Below, one piece after another: positions 5,640-13,500 of a stretch of DNA of 15,937 bases; within the stretch, counting starts at the first letter, position 1, and every line of letters starts with the position of its first letter. The stretch comes from Halobacteriales archaeon SW_9_67_24 (GTDB lineage: Archaea; Halobacteriota; Halobacteria; Halobacteriales; Halococcaceae). Under the pieces are notes generated by a model. The model had not been told where the DNA came from. It worked only from the letters and a program-made list of their open reading frames with translations, and did no database searches. The stretch covers positions 1 to 15,937 of the forward strand of contig PXSV01000183.1 of NCBI GenBank assembly GCA_003022685.1. Direction: 5' to 3'. A program made the translations under genes and the position numbers.

Positions 5640-6407
5640 ATGCGCGAGACGCTCGAAGCCCTCGCGGCGGGCGACCTATCTGTGGCGGCGGCCGAGGCGC
5701 GGCTCGCGGGCTACGCGACCGGCGAGGCGGGCCGGTTCGACGCCGCCCGCGAGAACCGACGCGGGGTGCCCGAGGCGGTGCTCGGGGACGGCAAATCCCC
5801 CGACGAAGTCGCGGAGCTCGTCTCGCTCGCCGTCGAGACGACGGGCCACGGGCTCGCGACCCGGGTCGACCAGGCGGCCGCCGATCGAGTCGACGACCAC
5901 CTCGCTACCGACCAGCCCGAGGCGACGGCGACCTTCGACGAACGAACTGGCGTGCTCATGGCGCACGCGGCCGAGTACGACCCGCCGGATCTCGACGCGG
6001 TCGTCGACGTGGTGACAGCCGGAACTGCCGACACGAGGCCGGCGGGCGAGGCCGCCGCGGTGGCGAAGGAGATGGGTGCGACGGTCGAGCGGATCGATGA
6101 CGTCGGCGTGGCGGGGCTCCACCGAGCGCTCGATCGACTCGACGACCTCCGGCGAGCGGACGTACTCGTGGTCGCCGCCGGCCGCGAGGGGGCGCTCCCC
6201 ACCGTTCTGGCGGGACTGGTCGACGCCCCGGTGATCGGGCTGCCGGTGGCGTCGGGCTACGGCCACGGTGGCGGCGGCGAGGCGGCGCTCGCGGGCCTCC
6301 TCCAGTCGTGTACCGTCCTCACGACCGTGAACGTCGACGCGGGGTTCGTCGCTGGCGCTCAGGCCGGCCTTTTCGCACGGGCGATCGACGGCGCTCGCGA
6401 CGAGTGA
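5640..6407 (+). CDS. larB: LarB, nickel-pincer cofactor biosynthesis protein (NCAIR mutase-related)
   Basis: 255-residue cytoplasmic protein. LarB carboxylates and hydrolyses nicotinic acid adenine dinucleotide to pyridinium-3,5-biscarboxylate mononucleotide, the first step to the nickel-pincer cofactor of lactate racemase-type enzymes. The N-terminal part carries the LarB hallmark FDAARENRRGVPEAV followed by LGDGKSPDEV (about 33-57). The C-terminal PurE-like domain shows VVTAGTADTRPAGEAA, a DVLVVAAGREGALPTVLAGLV segment, and VIGLPVASGYGHGGGGEAALAGLL with SCTVLTTVNVDAGFVAG. The frame is open for 300 bases further upstream, but that part reads through the mini-histone gene; ATG 5640 gives the family N-terminus MRETLEALAAGDLS. 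A weak AGTAATGT lies about 25 bases upstream as a possible promoter. LarC, LarE and LarA are not next to it, so its partners would have to be elsewhere. Confidence 0.92.
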   Translation: MRETLEALAAGDLSVAAAEARLAGYATGEAGRFDAARENRRGVPEAVLGDGKSPDEVAELVSLAVETTGHGLATRVDQAAADRVDDHLATDQPEATATFDERTGVLMAHAAEYDPPDLDAVVDVVTAGTADTRPAGEAAAVAKEMGATVERIDDVGVAGLHRALDRLDDLRRADVLVVAAGREGALPTVLAGLVDAPVIGLPVASGYGHGGGGEAALAGLLQSCTVLTTVNVDAGFVAGAQAGLFARAIDGARDE

Positions 6408-6542
6408 AACCGACCGTCGGCGGGCGGTCAGCGACGCCCGACTGGCCGACGGAAATGCGTGATCGACGGCCGTTCGGGGAGGATACTTACCGCTTCGGAC
6501 CCTACGAGCAGCCGTTGGCAGCCGCCACTGTCGACAGTCCCC

Positions 6543-6692
6543 ATGCCAGAGTGTGACTACTGCGGCGCGCACGTCTCGGATCGGTTCGAGCGTGTCTTCG
6601 CCGACGAACACGGCCGGATCTTCGCGTGCCCGGGCTGTGCGGCGAACGCGGGCATCGCCGAGGCGGCCAAGAAACGGGCGAAAAACGCTTGA
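6543..6692 (+). CDS. Small zinc-ribbon protein (49 residues)
   Basis: MPECDYCGAHVSDRF...FACPGCAANAG...KKRAKNA. Two CxxC knuckles (C4/C7 and C29/C32) about 22 residues apart form a likely zinc ribbon, followed by a short basic C-terminal helix. This layout recalls the small haloarchaeal zinc-finger proteins annotated as DUF7563-like; the function is unknown, with nucleic acid or protein binding as an inference. ATG 6543 places the first CxxC right at the start, as in relatives; a longer frame from 6459 has no homology-like content. It ends 23 bases before the GIY-YIG gene, so the two may be cotranscribed. An ATACTTAC about 56 bases upstream is a weak promoter candidate. Confidence 0.75.
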   Translation: MPECDYCGAHVSDRFERVFADEHGRIFACPGCAANAGIAEAAKKRAKNA

Positions 6693-6715
6693 GGGCGGTC
6701 CTCCGAGGGTACCGT

Positions 6716-6958
6716 ATGCCCCATCACGTCTACGTCGTCGAGTGTAGCGACGGCTCCCTCTATACTGGGTACACCACCGACGTCGACCGACGGGTAAACG
6801 AGCACAACGCGGGCGAGGGCGCGAAGTACACCCGCGGTCGGACGCCGGTCGAACTCCGCCACGTGGAGACGTTCGAGGAGCGAGGGACGGCGCTCTCGCG
6901 CGAACACGCGATCAAACGTCTCTCACGAGCCGCGAAGGTGTCACTGCTCGACGAGTGA
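6716..6958 (+). CDS. GIY-YIG nuclease-domain protein, UPF0213 (YhbQ-like)
   Basis: 80-residue protein that is essentially a single GIY-YIG nuclease domain: VYVVECSDGSLYTGYT holds the two tyrosine motifs (YVV near 6-8 and YTG near 16-18), followed by conserved R25 and HN (30-31), and an E near residue 63 in SREHAIKRLSRAAK that would bind the metal. Bacterial YhbQ-type members have been linked to DNA repair or nuclease activity, but the role in haloarchaea is unsettled. The ATG at 6716 is preceded by GAGGGT five bases upstream, an acceptable ribosome binding site. The gene follows the zinc-ribbon gene by 23 bases and is convergent with alaS. Confidence 0.85.
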   Translation: MPHHVYVVECSDGSLYTGYTTDVDRRVNEHNAGEGAKYTRGRTPVELRHVETFEERGTALSREHAIKRLSRAAKVSLLDE

Positions 6959-7042
6959 TCGGGCCGACTGTCGAGCGCCTTACTGACCGACGATGGTTCG
7001 TCTTGGCGACGAGCGTCGGCGAGCCGAACGCGATCGTGGCGC

Positions 7043-9820
7043 TCAGGCGTTCAGCACCTGGCGAAGCACGTCGGGTGCCTCGTCGAGCGCCGCGTCGAGT
7101 TCTTCGGTACGGGGTCCACCGCCCTGGGCGAAGTCCGGCGGGCCGCCGCCGCCGCCGCCGACCCGCGCGGCCAGCTCGCCGACGACGTCGCCCGCGTCGA
7201 TCGCCACGCCGTCGGGCACGGCGACCACGAACTGCGCGCCGTCGGCGGCGCTCCCGACCACGGCGACCTCGCCGTCCTCGGCGATCGCGGTCGCGGTCGC
7301 CTGGAGTTCGTCGGGTTCGTCGACCTGCTGGATCACGGCGGTCGCGTCGTCGAGATCGACCGCCTCGCCGACACTGCCAGCCGCGCGCGCCTCCGCGAGC
7401 CGGGCTTCGAGGTCCTCGATGCGCTTGCCGCGCTCCTTCCACTCGCCGAAGAACCGCTCGGCGGTCTCGGGGACCTCGCTCGGCGTGACGTCGAAGGCCT
7501 CGGCCGCCCCGGAGAGTGCGTCCTCGGTGTCCTGGGTCGCCTCGATCGCCGCCTCGCCCGCCGCGAACGCGAGCCGCTCGACGCCGTCCTGCACTCGTTC
7601 AGTATTCAGGAGCTTGATCGCGCCGATGTCCCCCGTCCGAGCGACGTGGGTCCCCCCGCAGGCCTGGACGTCCTCGGCGACGTGGATCAGCCGAATGCGC
7701 TCGCCGGGCGGGATCCCGCCCTGATAGAGGTCGAACCCGTGTTCGTCCTCGGCGTCGTGGCGGTCGGGCCACTCGTCGGCGACCGAGACGTTCTCGCGGA
7801 CGATCGTGTTGGCACGGTGCTCGATCGCTCTCGCCTGCTCGCGGTCGATCCGGTCGTAGTGGCGGACGTCGATCCGCGAACGCTCGACGCCCTTCTGCGC
7901 GCCCGCCTGGCGGACGTGCTCGCCGAGCACTTCGCGTGCGGCGTGGATCACGATGTGGGTCGCGGTGTGATTACGCATCAACGCTCGCCGCCGCCCGGCG
8001 TCGATCCGGCCGCGGACGAACTCGCCGGTGCCGGGATCGCCGTCGGCGTGGTGGACGACCACCTCGCCCTCGCGCTTGACGTCCTCGACGTGTACCGTCA
8101 CGTCGTCGGTCGACAGCGACCCGGTATCGGCTGGCTGGCCGCCGCCCTCCGGGTAGAACAGCGTCTGATCGAGCACCACGTCGTAGCCGCCGTCCTCGCG
8201 CTCGAAGGAATCGAGCACCATCGCCTCGAACTCCGTGCGTTCCTGGTCGTCGTAGTAGAGCCGCTCGGTTTCGGGGAGGTCCGCGATCCGGTCGTCGACC
8301 GTCGTTTCGGCGGCCTCGTCCACGCCCTCCTCGCCGTGGCGTGCGGCTACAAGGCTGTAGAAGTCGTCGGGCACCGATACTGCGGCTCCCTTCTCGCGGG
8401 CGATCTCGGCGACCATGTCGGGTTGAATCCCGTGGGAGTCGTACAGTTCGATCAGTTCGTCGGTGGGGATCGCCTCGTCGCGCTCGGCGTACTCCTCGGC
8501 GAGCCCGCGAACTCGCCGACCCCCCCGCTCCAGCGTCTCGCGGTACTTCTCGATCTCGGTCCGCACGATGTCACGGACCGTGTCGCGGTTCTCGTAGTCC
8601 AGCCGCTCGGCCTGCATGTCCACCAGTTCGTCGAGGGGGGCGTCCACCCCCACCGTATCGCACAGCCGTTTCGTCCGCCGGAGCACCATCCGCGCGAGAT
8701 AGCCCGTGCCCACGTTGGAGGGCACGATCTCGTCGCCGAGCATGTACGCTAAGGTCCGGCAGTGGTCCGCGATGGCGTAGATGGCTTCTAAGGGTTCGAG
8801 GAGTTCGCGAAGTTCGTCGACGTCGACCCCGATCTCCGCCGCGATCGTCCCGCGGGCGCGTTCGGCGTCCTCGGCCTCGTCGATGTCCATATGTCCCGCG
8901 AGGGTCGCCGCCCGGGTGACGATTTTTTCCTCCGTGTCGGTGTGATCGATGCCAGCGTTTTCCTTCAGGAAGGCGATCATGTCGGGGTAGATCGCCTCGT
9001 ACACGGTGGGCGTGCCCTGGGAGACCCACGTCCAGCGTTCGAGCCCGTAGCCCGTATCGACGACGTAGGTGTCCATCTTCGAGTACGTGTTGCCGTCCTT
9101 CAGTTCGTACTCGCCGTCGGGGTCTCGCTCCATCGACATGAAGACGAGCGTCGCGAGTTCGACGCCCCGATAGATGACCTCGATCGCGGGCCCGGCGTTG
9201 CCGCCGCCGACCCACGGGTCCTCGATGTAGGTGATCTCCTCGACGTCGACCCCCATCGCGTCGAAGAACTCGTCGCAGTAGCGAACAGTTTGATCCTTCC
9301 AGTAGACCTCGCCCTCGTAGGCGTACCGGTCGGCGTTCTCGATGTCTTCGCGCGCGTTGAACGCGTGGTGGGCCATCATCTCGAACGCCATCGTGTGTCT
9401 CCCCGTTTTGCCCACGTTGTCGATGTCCTGCATCCGGATGCAGGGCTGGCTGACCGTGAGGGGGTTCGCCGGCGGCGGCGTCTCGCCCGACGTGACGTGG
9501 GGCTGGAAGTCGTACACTGACGCCTGGGTCAGCAGGACGTCGTCGCGCCAGCGGTTCGCCGCCACCGGGTACGGTTCGATCCGCTCGTGGTCGTGGTCCT
9601 CGAAGAAGGAGAGGAACGCCTCGCGCATCTCTTCTAAACTACGCTCCTCGTCGAGGCTCGGGTTCCCAATGAACGCGTACTCCGCACATGGCGGCTCGCC
9701 ACAGGTCTCTCGGTCCTCGTCGCGCGTCCAGAAGAAATCGCCACAGCCGGTGCACTCCGTTCTCGAAAAGCCCTCCTCCTCGAAGTACTCCAGACGGTAC
9801 TCGGCTTCGAGCGTACTCAT
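7043..9820 (-). CDS. alaS: Alanyl-tRNA synthetase (archaeal type)
   Basis: Charges tRNA-Ala with alanine and hydrolyses mischarged Ser/Gly-tRNA-Ala. 925 residues, the usual size for the archaeal form. From N to C: an archaeal Cys-rich N-terminal region (C23, C26, C40, C45); a class II catalytic core including VTSGETPPPANPLTVSQPCIRMQDIDNVG and GRHTMAFEMMAHH; a helical tRNA-binding region; an editing domain with HTATH (H618, H622) and CGGTH (C721, H725) as zinc ligands; a coiled coil (about 785-815, WKERGKRIEDLEARLAEARA); and a C-Ala domain with a glycine run before PPDFAQGGG. ATG 9820 gives the family N-terminus; GTTTTAGG about 28 bases upstream is a plausible TATA box for a leaderless transcript. 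It is convergent with the GIY-YIG gene and divergent from tspO. All key residues are intact. Confidence 0.97.
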   Translation of the reverse strand: MSTLEAEYRLEYFEEEGFSRTECTGCGDFFWTRDEDRETCGEPPCAEYAFIGNPSLDEERSLEEMREAFLSFFEDHDHERIEPYPVAANRWRDDVLLTQASVYDFQPHVTSGETPPPANPLTVSQPCIRMQDIDNVGKTGRHTMAFEMMAHHAFNAREDIENADRYAYEGEVYWKDQTVRYCDEFFDAMGVDVEEITYIEDPWVGGGNAGPAIEVIYRGVELATLVFMSMERDPDGEYELKDGNTYSKMDTYVVDTGYGLERWTWVSQGTPTVYEAIYPDMIAFLKENAGIDHTDTEEKIVTRAATLAGHMDIDEAEDAERARGTIAAEIGVDVDELRELLEPLEAIYAIADHCRTLAYMLGDEIVPSNVGTGYLARMVLRRTKRLCDTVGVDAPLDELVDMQAERLDYENRDTVRDIVRTEIEKYRETLERGGRRVRGLAEEYAERDEAIPTDELIELYDSHGIQPDMVAEIAREKGAAVSVPDDFYSLVAARHGEEGVDEAAETTVDDRIADLPETERLYYDDQERTEFEAMVLDSFEREDGGYDVVLDQTLFYPEGGGQPADTGSLSTDDVTVHVEDVKREGEVVVHHADGDPGTGEFVRGRIDAGRRRALMRNHTATHIVIHAAREVLGEHVRQAGAQKGVERSRIDVRHYDRIDREQARAIEHRANTIVRENVSVADEWPDRHDAEDEHGFDLYQGGIPPGERIRLIHVAEDVQACGGTHVARTGDIGAIKLLNTERVQDGVERLAFAAGEAAIEATQDTEDALSGAAEAFDVTPSEVPETAERFFGEWKERGKRIEDLEARLAEARAAGSVGEAVDLDDATAVIQQVDEPDELQATATAIAEDGEVAVVGSAADGAQFVVAVPDGVAIDAGDVVGELAARVGGGGGGPPDFAQGGGPRTEELDAALDEAPDVLRQVLNA

Positions 9821-9844
9821 GGTATCCCGTCATACCCGTCTTCG

Positions 9845-9852
9845 CCTAAAAC
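9845..9852 (-). promoter_or_regulatory. Possible TATA box of alaS
   Basis: GTTTTAGG on the minus strand, centred about 28 bases before the alaS ATG, fits the spacing of haloarchaeal leaderless promoters. The match to the consensus is partial. Confidence 0.45.
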
Positions 9853-9966
9853 AGTTGCGTACCGTTCATGGACGTGGTTTCGGTGTCGCGTCCGGCGGTT
9901 TCGTCGGTCCGGGCGACAACGGTCGCCCGGCGGTAGCGCTAACTGCCTGGCCCGTGTGGACGAGTC

Positions 9967-10476
9967 ATGTCGACCACCCGCGGCTCGCGGCTCGCGCTTC
10001 CCAAACGCCGCCCGCTGCTCACGATCGCCGGCGTCGTCGGGATCTGTGTCGTGCTCGGCGCGGCGGGCGGCCTCATCACGGCCCCGCAGATCCAGACGTG
10101 GTACACCACGCTCGAAAAGCCAGGCTTCACCCCACCGAACTGGGTGTTCGGTCCGGTCTGGACGCTACTCTACGCGCTCCAGGGCGTCGCGGCGTGGCTA
10201 ATCTGGCGCGCCGGTCTCGACCGCCGCATCGTCCGGCTCGCGCTCGGACTCTTTGCTACTCAGTTCGTGCTCAACATCGCGTGGTCGCCCGCGTTCTTCG
10301 GGCTCGAATCCCCGATCCTGGGTCTCGTCGTGATCGTCCCATTGTGGTTCGCGATCGTCGCCACCATGGCCGCGTTCTCGCGGGTCGATCGTCGGGCCGC
10401 CGCCCTGCTGGTGCCGTATCTCACGTGGGTCACCTTCGCCACGGCGCTGAACTACGCGATCTGGACGCTCAACTGA
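9967..10476 (+). CDS. tspO: TspO/MBR family membrane protein (tryptophan-rich sensory protein)
   Basis: 169-residue membrane protein with five predicted helices, homologous to bacterial TspO and the mitochondrial translocator protein, which bind porphyrins and similar hydrophobic ligands. The family signature is complete: TWYTTLEKPGFTPPNWVFGPVWTLLYALQG (about 42-71), then NIAWSPAFFGLESP and the final helix TWVTFATALNYAIWTLN. In bacteria TspO links tetrapyrrole levels and light or oxygen signals to gene expression; the role in haloarchaea is inferred only. About 17 polar, basic residues precede the first helix. ATG 9967 is the first start in frame with the fold. The gene ends 27 bases from the convergent rfcS stop, leaving almost no room for separate terminators. 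Confidence 0.93.
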   Translation: MSTTRGSRLALPKRRPLLTIAGVVGICVVLGAAGGLITAPQIQTWYTTLEKPGFTPPNWVFGPVWTLLYALQGVAAWLIWRAGLDRRIVRLALGLFATQFVLNIAWSPAFFGLESPILGLVVIVPLWFAIVATMAAFSRVDRRAAALLVPYLTWVTFATALNYAIWTLN

Positions 10477-10503
10477 ACCGCAGTCCTCCCTCAGACCGGT
10501 CGA

Positions 10504-11481
10504 TCACTCCGCTTCGAGCGCGAGCGACGCGAGCAGCGCTTCCAGCTGGAGGCGTTCGTTCGCGCCCTGGGTGATCCGGTAGTCGGTCTCGCCGACGCGC
10601 TCCAGCAGTCGGACCGTCGCCGCATCGTCGAGATCGAACTCCCACGCCGAGCGGTGGAGCTGATCGATGACGTCGCCACCACCCAATCCGGCGTTGGTGA
10701 GGAGGTCGTCGAGCTTCGCCCGTGCGGCGGTGAAATCGCCGGAGAGCGCGCTCTCGACCATCGCCTCGATCGCCTCGGGCCGTGCGGTCGCCGTGATCGC
10801 GTACACCGCCTCCTCGTCGACCGTCTGTCCCGTGGTGGCCGCGGCCTGGAGCCCGTTCAACGCCTTCCGCATGTCGCCGTCGGCGGCGTAGACGAGCGCG
10901 TCGACGCCGCTCTCGGTCACCTCGATCCCTTCTCGCGTTGCGACCTGGTTGACGTACTCGCCGACCGCCTCTTCGGCGAGCGGGCCGAACCGGAACACCG
11001 CACAGCGGGACTGGATCGGATCGATGATCTGACTGGAGTAGTTACACGAGAGCACGAACCGGGTGTTGTTCGCGAACTGCTCCATCGTCCGCCGGAGCGC
11101 CGATTGCGCGTCACTCGTGAGCGCGTCCGCTTCGTCCAAAAATATGATACGATAGTCATATCCCCCAAAGCTGGTGCGCGCGAAGTCCTTGATCCGATCC
11201 CGCACGACGTCGATCCCGCGCTCGTCGCTGGCGTTGAGTTCGAGGAAGTTCTCGCGCCAGTCCTCGCCGTACACTTCGCGCGCGATCGCCATCGCACTGG
11301 TAGTTTTCCCAACACCTGCTGGACCTGAAAATAAAAGGTGGGGCAGGTCGTTTTGCGCGACGTAGCTTTCGAGGCGACCCACAATGTCCTCGTGGCCGAC
11401 GACGTCCGCGAGCGTTTCAGGGCGGTATTTCTCGATCCAGATCTCGCCCCGCCCTGCCGCTTCGGTCGCGCTCTCGCTCAT
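10504..11481 (-). CDS. rfcS: Replication factor C small subunit (clamp loader)
   Basis: AAA+ ATPase that, with the large subunit RfcL, loads the PCNA clamp at primer ends. 325 residues, normal for an intein-free archaeal RfcS. N-terminal RFC box EIWIEKYRPETLADVVGHE; Walker A GPAGVGKT (53-60); Walker B FLDEADAL (114-121) with DEAD at 116-119; sensor 1 around FVLSCNYS (142-149); SRC arginine-finger motif (158-160); then the lid and C-terminal collar domain. The gene is GC-rich except for two short blocks of A/T-rich codons, at Walker A and just before Walker B. These are sites where inteins occur in archaeal RFC genes. CTTAAGAG lies about 25 bases upstream as a likely TATA box for a leaderless transcript. 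Confidence 0.97.
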   Translation of the reverse strand: MSESATEAAGRGEIWIEKYRPETLADVVGHEDIVGRLESYVAQNDLPHLLFSGPAGVGKTTSAMAIAREVYGEDWRENFLELNASDERGIDVVRDRIKDFARTSFGGYDYRIIFLDEADALTSDAQSALRRTMEQFANNTRFVLSCNYSSQIIDPIQSRCAVFRFGPLAEEAVGEYVNQVATREGIEVTESGVDALVYAADGDMRKALNGLQAAATTGQTVDEEAVYAITATARPEAIEAMVESALSGDFTAARAKLDDLLTNAGLGGGDVIDQLHRSAWEFDLDDAATVRLLERVGETDYRITQGANERLQLEALLASLALEAE

Positions 11482-11502
11482 ACCTGCTCCATGTTCGGCC
11501 GG

Positions 11503-11510
11503 CTCTTAAG
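11503..11510 (-). promoter_or_regulatory. Likely TATA box of rfcS
   Basis: CTTAAGAG on the minus strand, centred about 25 bases before the rfcS ATG and the only A/T-rich block in the upstream region. The spacing predicts a leaderless transcript. Confidence 0.55.
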
Positions 11511-11633
11511 CCACCCGAGACGGCGACCGGACGAACGGTCCGTCGAGCCGCCGCGAATCGGATCGTTCGTCGTGAGCCTGGGTTGGAGGTCGAGTGAGCC
11601 GGAACAACGATGCGGCGATCGTCGTGTCGACGG

Positions 11634-12138
11634 TCAGACGCCGTACGGATCGCCGAACTTCGCCTCGGCGTACTCGACGAAGTACTCGGCGGTCAGGGGC
11701 TCGCCGGTGGCGCGCTCGATGAGTTCGTCGGCGGGATACCGCTGGCCGTGGCGGTGGACGTGCTCGGTCATCCAGTCGTGGAGCGGCTCGAACTCGCCCG
11801 CCCGAATCAGTTGGTCAACGTCGTCGAGGTCCTCGCGGAGCGCGTCGTCGAGCTGGGGGGTCGGTGAGGTCGGCATCCGCTACGGCGTCGAGCAGGTCGC
11901 CGGTCTCCTCGTCGGTGAGGAACTCGTGGGTGAGACTCGACAGCGCCGATTGCTGGGTCGCCCGTGCCGGCGCGCCGCCGTCGCGCATCGTCACCTGCTG
12001 GTCTCAGTGGAGCACCCCGCCGGCGTCGGCGAGATAGGATAGCTGCTCGACGCGATCGAGCAATTCCCAATAAGCGTCGGGCGTGTCGTCGTCCACCGTC
12101 GGTGCTGTGTCGGCCTCTGCTGTGGGTGTATCTGCCAT
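11634..12138 (-). pseudogene. Remnant of an M32 (Taq-type) carboxypeptidase, nonsense codon plus internal deletion
   Basis: Intact M32 metallocarboxypeptidases are about 500 residues. Here the N-terminal part begins at ATG 12138 (MADTPTAEADTAP...DAYWELLDRVEQLSYLADAGGVLH) and meets TGA at 12006-12004, exactly where the family has Trp in the HWDQQ motif. The same frame then continues as DQQVTMRDGGAPARATQQSA and SSLTHEFLTDEETGDLLDA, still recognisable. Near 11858-11862 it jumps, out of frame, to the family's C-terminal part (QLDDALREDLDDVDQLIRAGEF...LHDWMTEHVHRHGQRY...EYAEAKFGDPYGV), which ends at 11634. Some 350 residues, including the HExxH zinc site, are missing. No functional enzyme can be made. 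The C-terminal part alone could be miscalled as an 80-residue gene. Confidence 0.88.
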
Positions 12139-12358
12139 GTGTAGGCTGTCGTGTGGGTGGGATGGTCGTTGGTGGCGTGCGTGCTCGGCCGCCGATCCAC
12201 CGCTCGATGGCTCGGGGCCGTCGATACTATGGCATCGGATCGTTCGAGCGGCGTGCCACCGGCTACCGAGGACTCTCACAAGAAAGGTCGCATTCGTTTC
12301 GGCAGTCGGGCCACGAACGGCCACGTGCGTTTTTATCGCCGCCCCTCGATGAGGGACC
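12139..12358. other. Intergenic region, divergent upstream sequence
   Basis: 220 bases between the start of the dead carboxypeptidase (minus) and the saccharopine-dehydrogenase-like gene (plus). The only element I can support is the TATA-like box of the right-hand gene. Short ORFs on both strands here have no family features. Confidence 0.5.
12330..12337 (+). promoter_or_regulatory. TATA box of the saccharopine-dehydrogenase-like gene
   Basis: TTTTTATC in GC-rich surroundings, centred about 25 bases before the ATG at 12359, predicts a leaderless transcript. Confidence 0.65.
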
Positions 12359-13453
12359 ATGACTGACGAACTGTTGCTCTACGGGTCGTACGGCTACACC
12401 GGTGCGTTGATCGTCGAGACCGCCACCGAGGCGGGACTTTCGCCCACGCTCGCGGGCCGGCGCGCGGAGCCGGTCGAGCGCCAGGCGACCGACCGCGGCC
12501 TCGATCACCGCGTGTTCAGCCTCGACCATCCCGCGGTGATCGAGGCTCACCTCGACGAGTTCGACGCGGTGTTGAACTGTGCGGGGCCGTTCTCGGCCAC
12601 CGCGGAACCGATGGTCGAGGCGTGCCTGCGCACCGGCACCGACTACCTCGACATCACCGGCGAGATCGACGCCTTCGAAGCCCTCGCCGAGCGCGACCGC
12701 GAGGCCGAGAAGGCCGACGTGACGCTGCTTCCGGGGGTCGGTTTCGACGTGGTGCCGACCGACTGTCTCGCGGCGTATCTCGAAGGGCGACTGCCATCAT
12801 CGACACACCTCCGACTGGCGATCGACGGCATGGGAACGTTCTCGCCTGGCACGCTGAAATCCATCGTGGAGGGCCTCTCGCGCTCGGGCGCGGCGCGGAT
12901 CGACGGCGAGATCCGGACCGTGCCGCCGGCGTGGAAGACCCGTCGGATCGACCTCGGCGCGGGGCCGAAGCCCGCAGTGACCATCCCGTGGGGCGACGTC
13001 GCGACGGCGTACTACACCACGGGTATCCCGAACGTCGAGACCTACGCCACCGTGCCGCGACTCGCGGTCGCGATGCTGCGACGGACGGGCCCCCTCACAT
13101 CGGTCTTCGGTTCCGAGTCGGTCCAGCGCGCGCTGAAAGGGGTGATCGACGCGACCGTCTCGGGGCCGACCGCGGCCGAGCGCGCGCGGAGCACCACCCG
13201 CGTCTGGGCTGAGGTCGAAAACGACGAGGGCAAGCGCCTCGCCGCCCGGCTCGAAACCCCCGACACCTACGGTCTGACGGCCCGGACCGCCGCCGAGTCC
13301 GCGCGGCGGGTGGCGGCCGGCGAGGTCGCGCCCGGCTTCCAGACGCCGGCGTCGGCGTTCGGTCCCGAGTTCGTGCTCGAATTCGACGGCGTGAAGCGCG
13401 AGGACGTCGGGGGCTCGATGGGCGGGCCGTCCGAGGCGACCGCCGACGACTGA
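12359..13453 (+). CDS. Saccharopine dehydrogenase-like NAD(P)-binding protein (trans-acting enoyl reductase type)
   Basis: 364-residue protein with an N-terminal Rossmann fold: LLLYGSYGYTGALIVE (GxxGxxG at 9-15) and LAGRRAEPVE after the second strand. It then shows the family block NCAGPFSATAEPMVEACLRTGTDYLDITGE (about 79-108) and LLPGVGFDVVPTDCLAAYL (about 122-140). Proteins of this layout are annotated as saccharopine dehydrogenase-like oxidoreductases or trans-acting enoyl reductases; many act on lipids, and true saccharopine dehydrogenase activity is unlikely. The substrate here is unknown. The C-terminal part is less conserved, with ETPDTYGLTARTAAESARRV near 300-320, which resembles the end of the catalytic domain. 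ATG 12359 is fixed by the TATA box 25 bases upstream. The next gene has its own promoter-like box, so cotranscription is not certain. Confidence 0.85.
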   Translation: MTDELLLYGSYGYTGALIVETATEAGLSPTLAGRRAEPVERQATDRGLDHRVFSLDHPAVIEAHLDEFDAVLNCAGPFSATAEPMVEACLRTGTDYLDITGEIDAFEALAERDREAEKADVTLLPGVGFDVVPTDCLAAYLEGRLPSSTHLRLAIDGMGTFSPGTLKSIVEGLSRSGAARIDGEIRTVPPAWKTRRIDLGAGPKPAVTIPWGDVATAYYTTGIPNVETYATVPRLAVAMLRRTGPLTSVFGSESVQRALKGVIDATVSGPTAAERARSTTRVWAEVENDEGKRLAARLETPDTYGLTARTAAESARRVAAGEVAPGFQTPASAFGPEFVLEFDGVKREDVGGSMGGPSEATADD

Positions 13454-13472
13454 TCGGAACCGACGACAACGC

Positions 13473-13478
13473 TTATTC
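13473..13478 (+). promoter_or_regulatory. Possible TATA box of the NUDIX gene
   Basis: TTATTC about 25 bases before the ATG at 13501, in the 47-base gap after the preceding gene. Right spacing, weak match. Confidence 0.4.
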
Positions 13479-13500
13479 TCGGCTCGGTAGTCGAGAACGC

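Noticed and set aside
7140..7165. CCG/GCC triplet run near the 3' end of alaS, a possible microsatellite
   Set aside because: It encodes the conserved glycine run of the AlaRS C-terminal domain, so it is explained by the protein.
11634..11876. 80-codon minus-strand ORF as an intact small gene
   Set aside because: It matches only the C-terminal part of M32 carboxypeptidases and is the tail of the pseudogene.
11338..12042. Long plus-strand frame of 234 codons covering the rfcS start and the carboxypeptidase remnant
   Set aside because: It is antisense to two recognisable coding regions, has no family features, and is expected by chance in GC-rich DNA.
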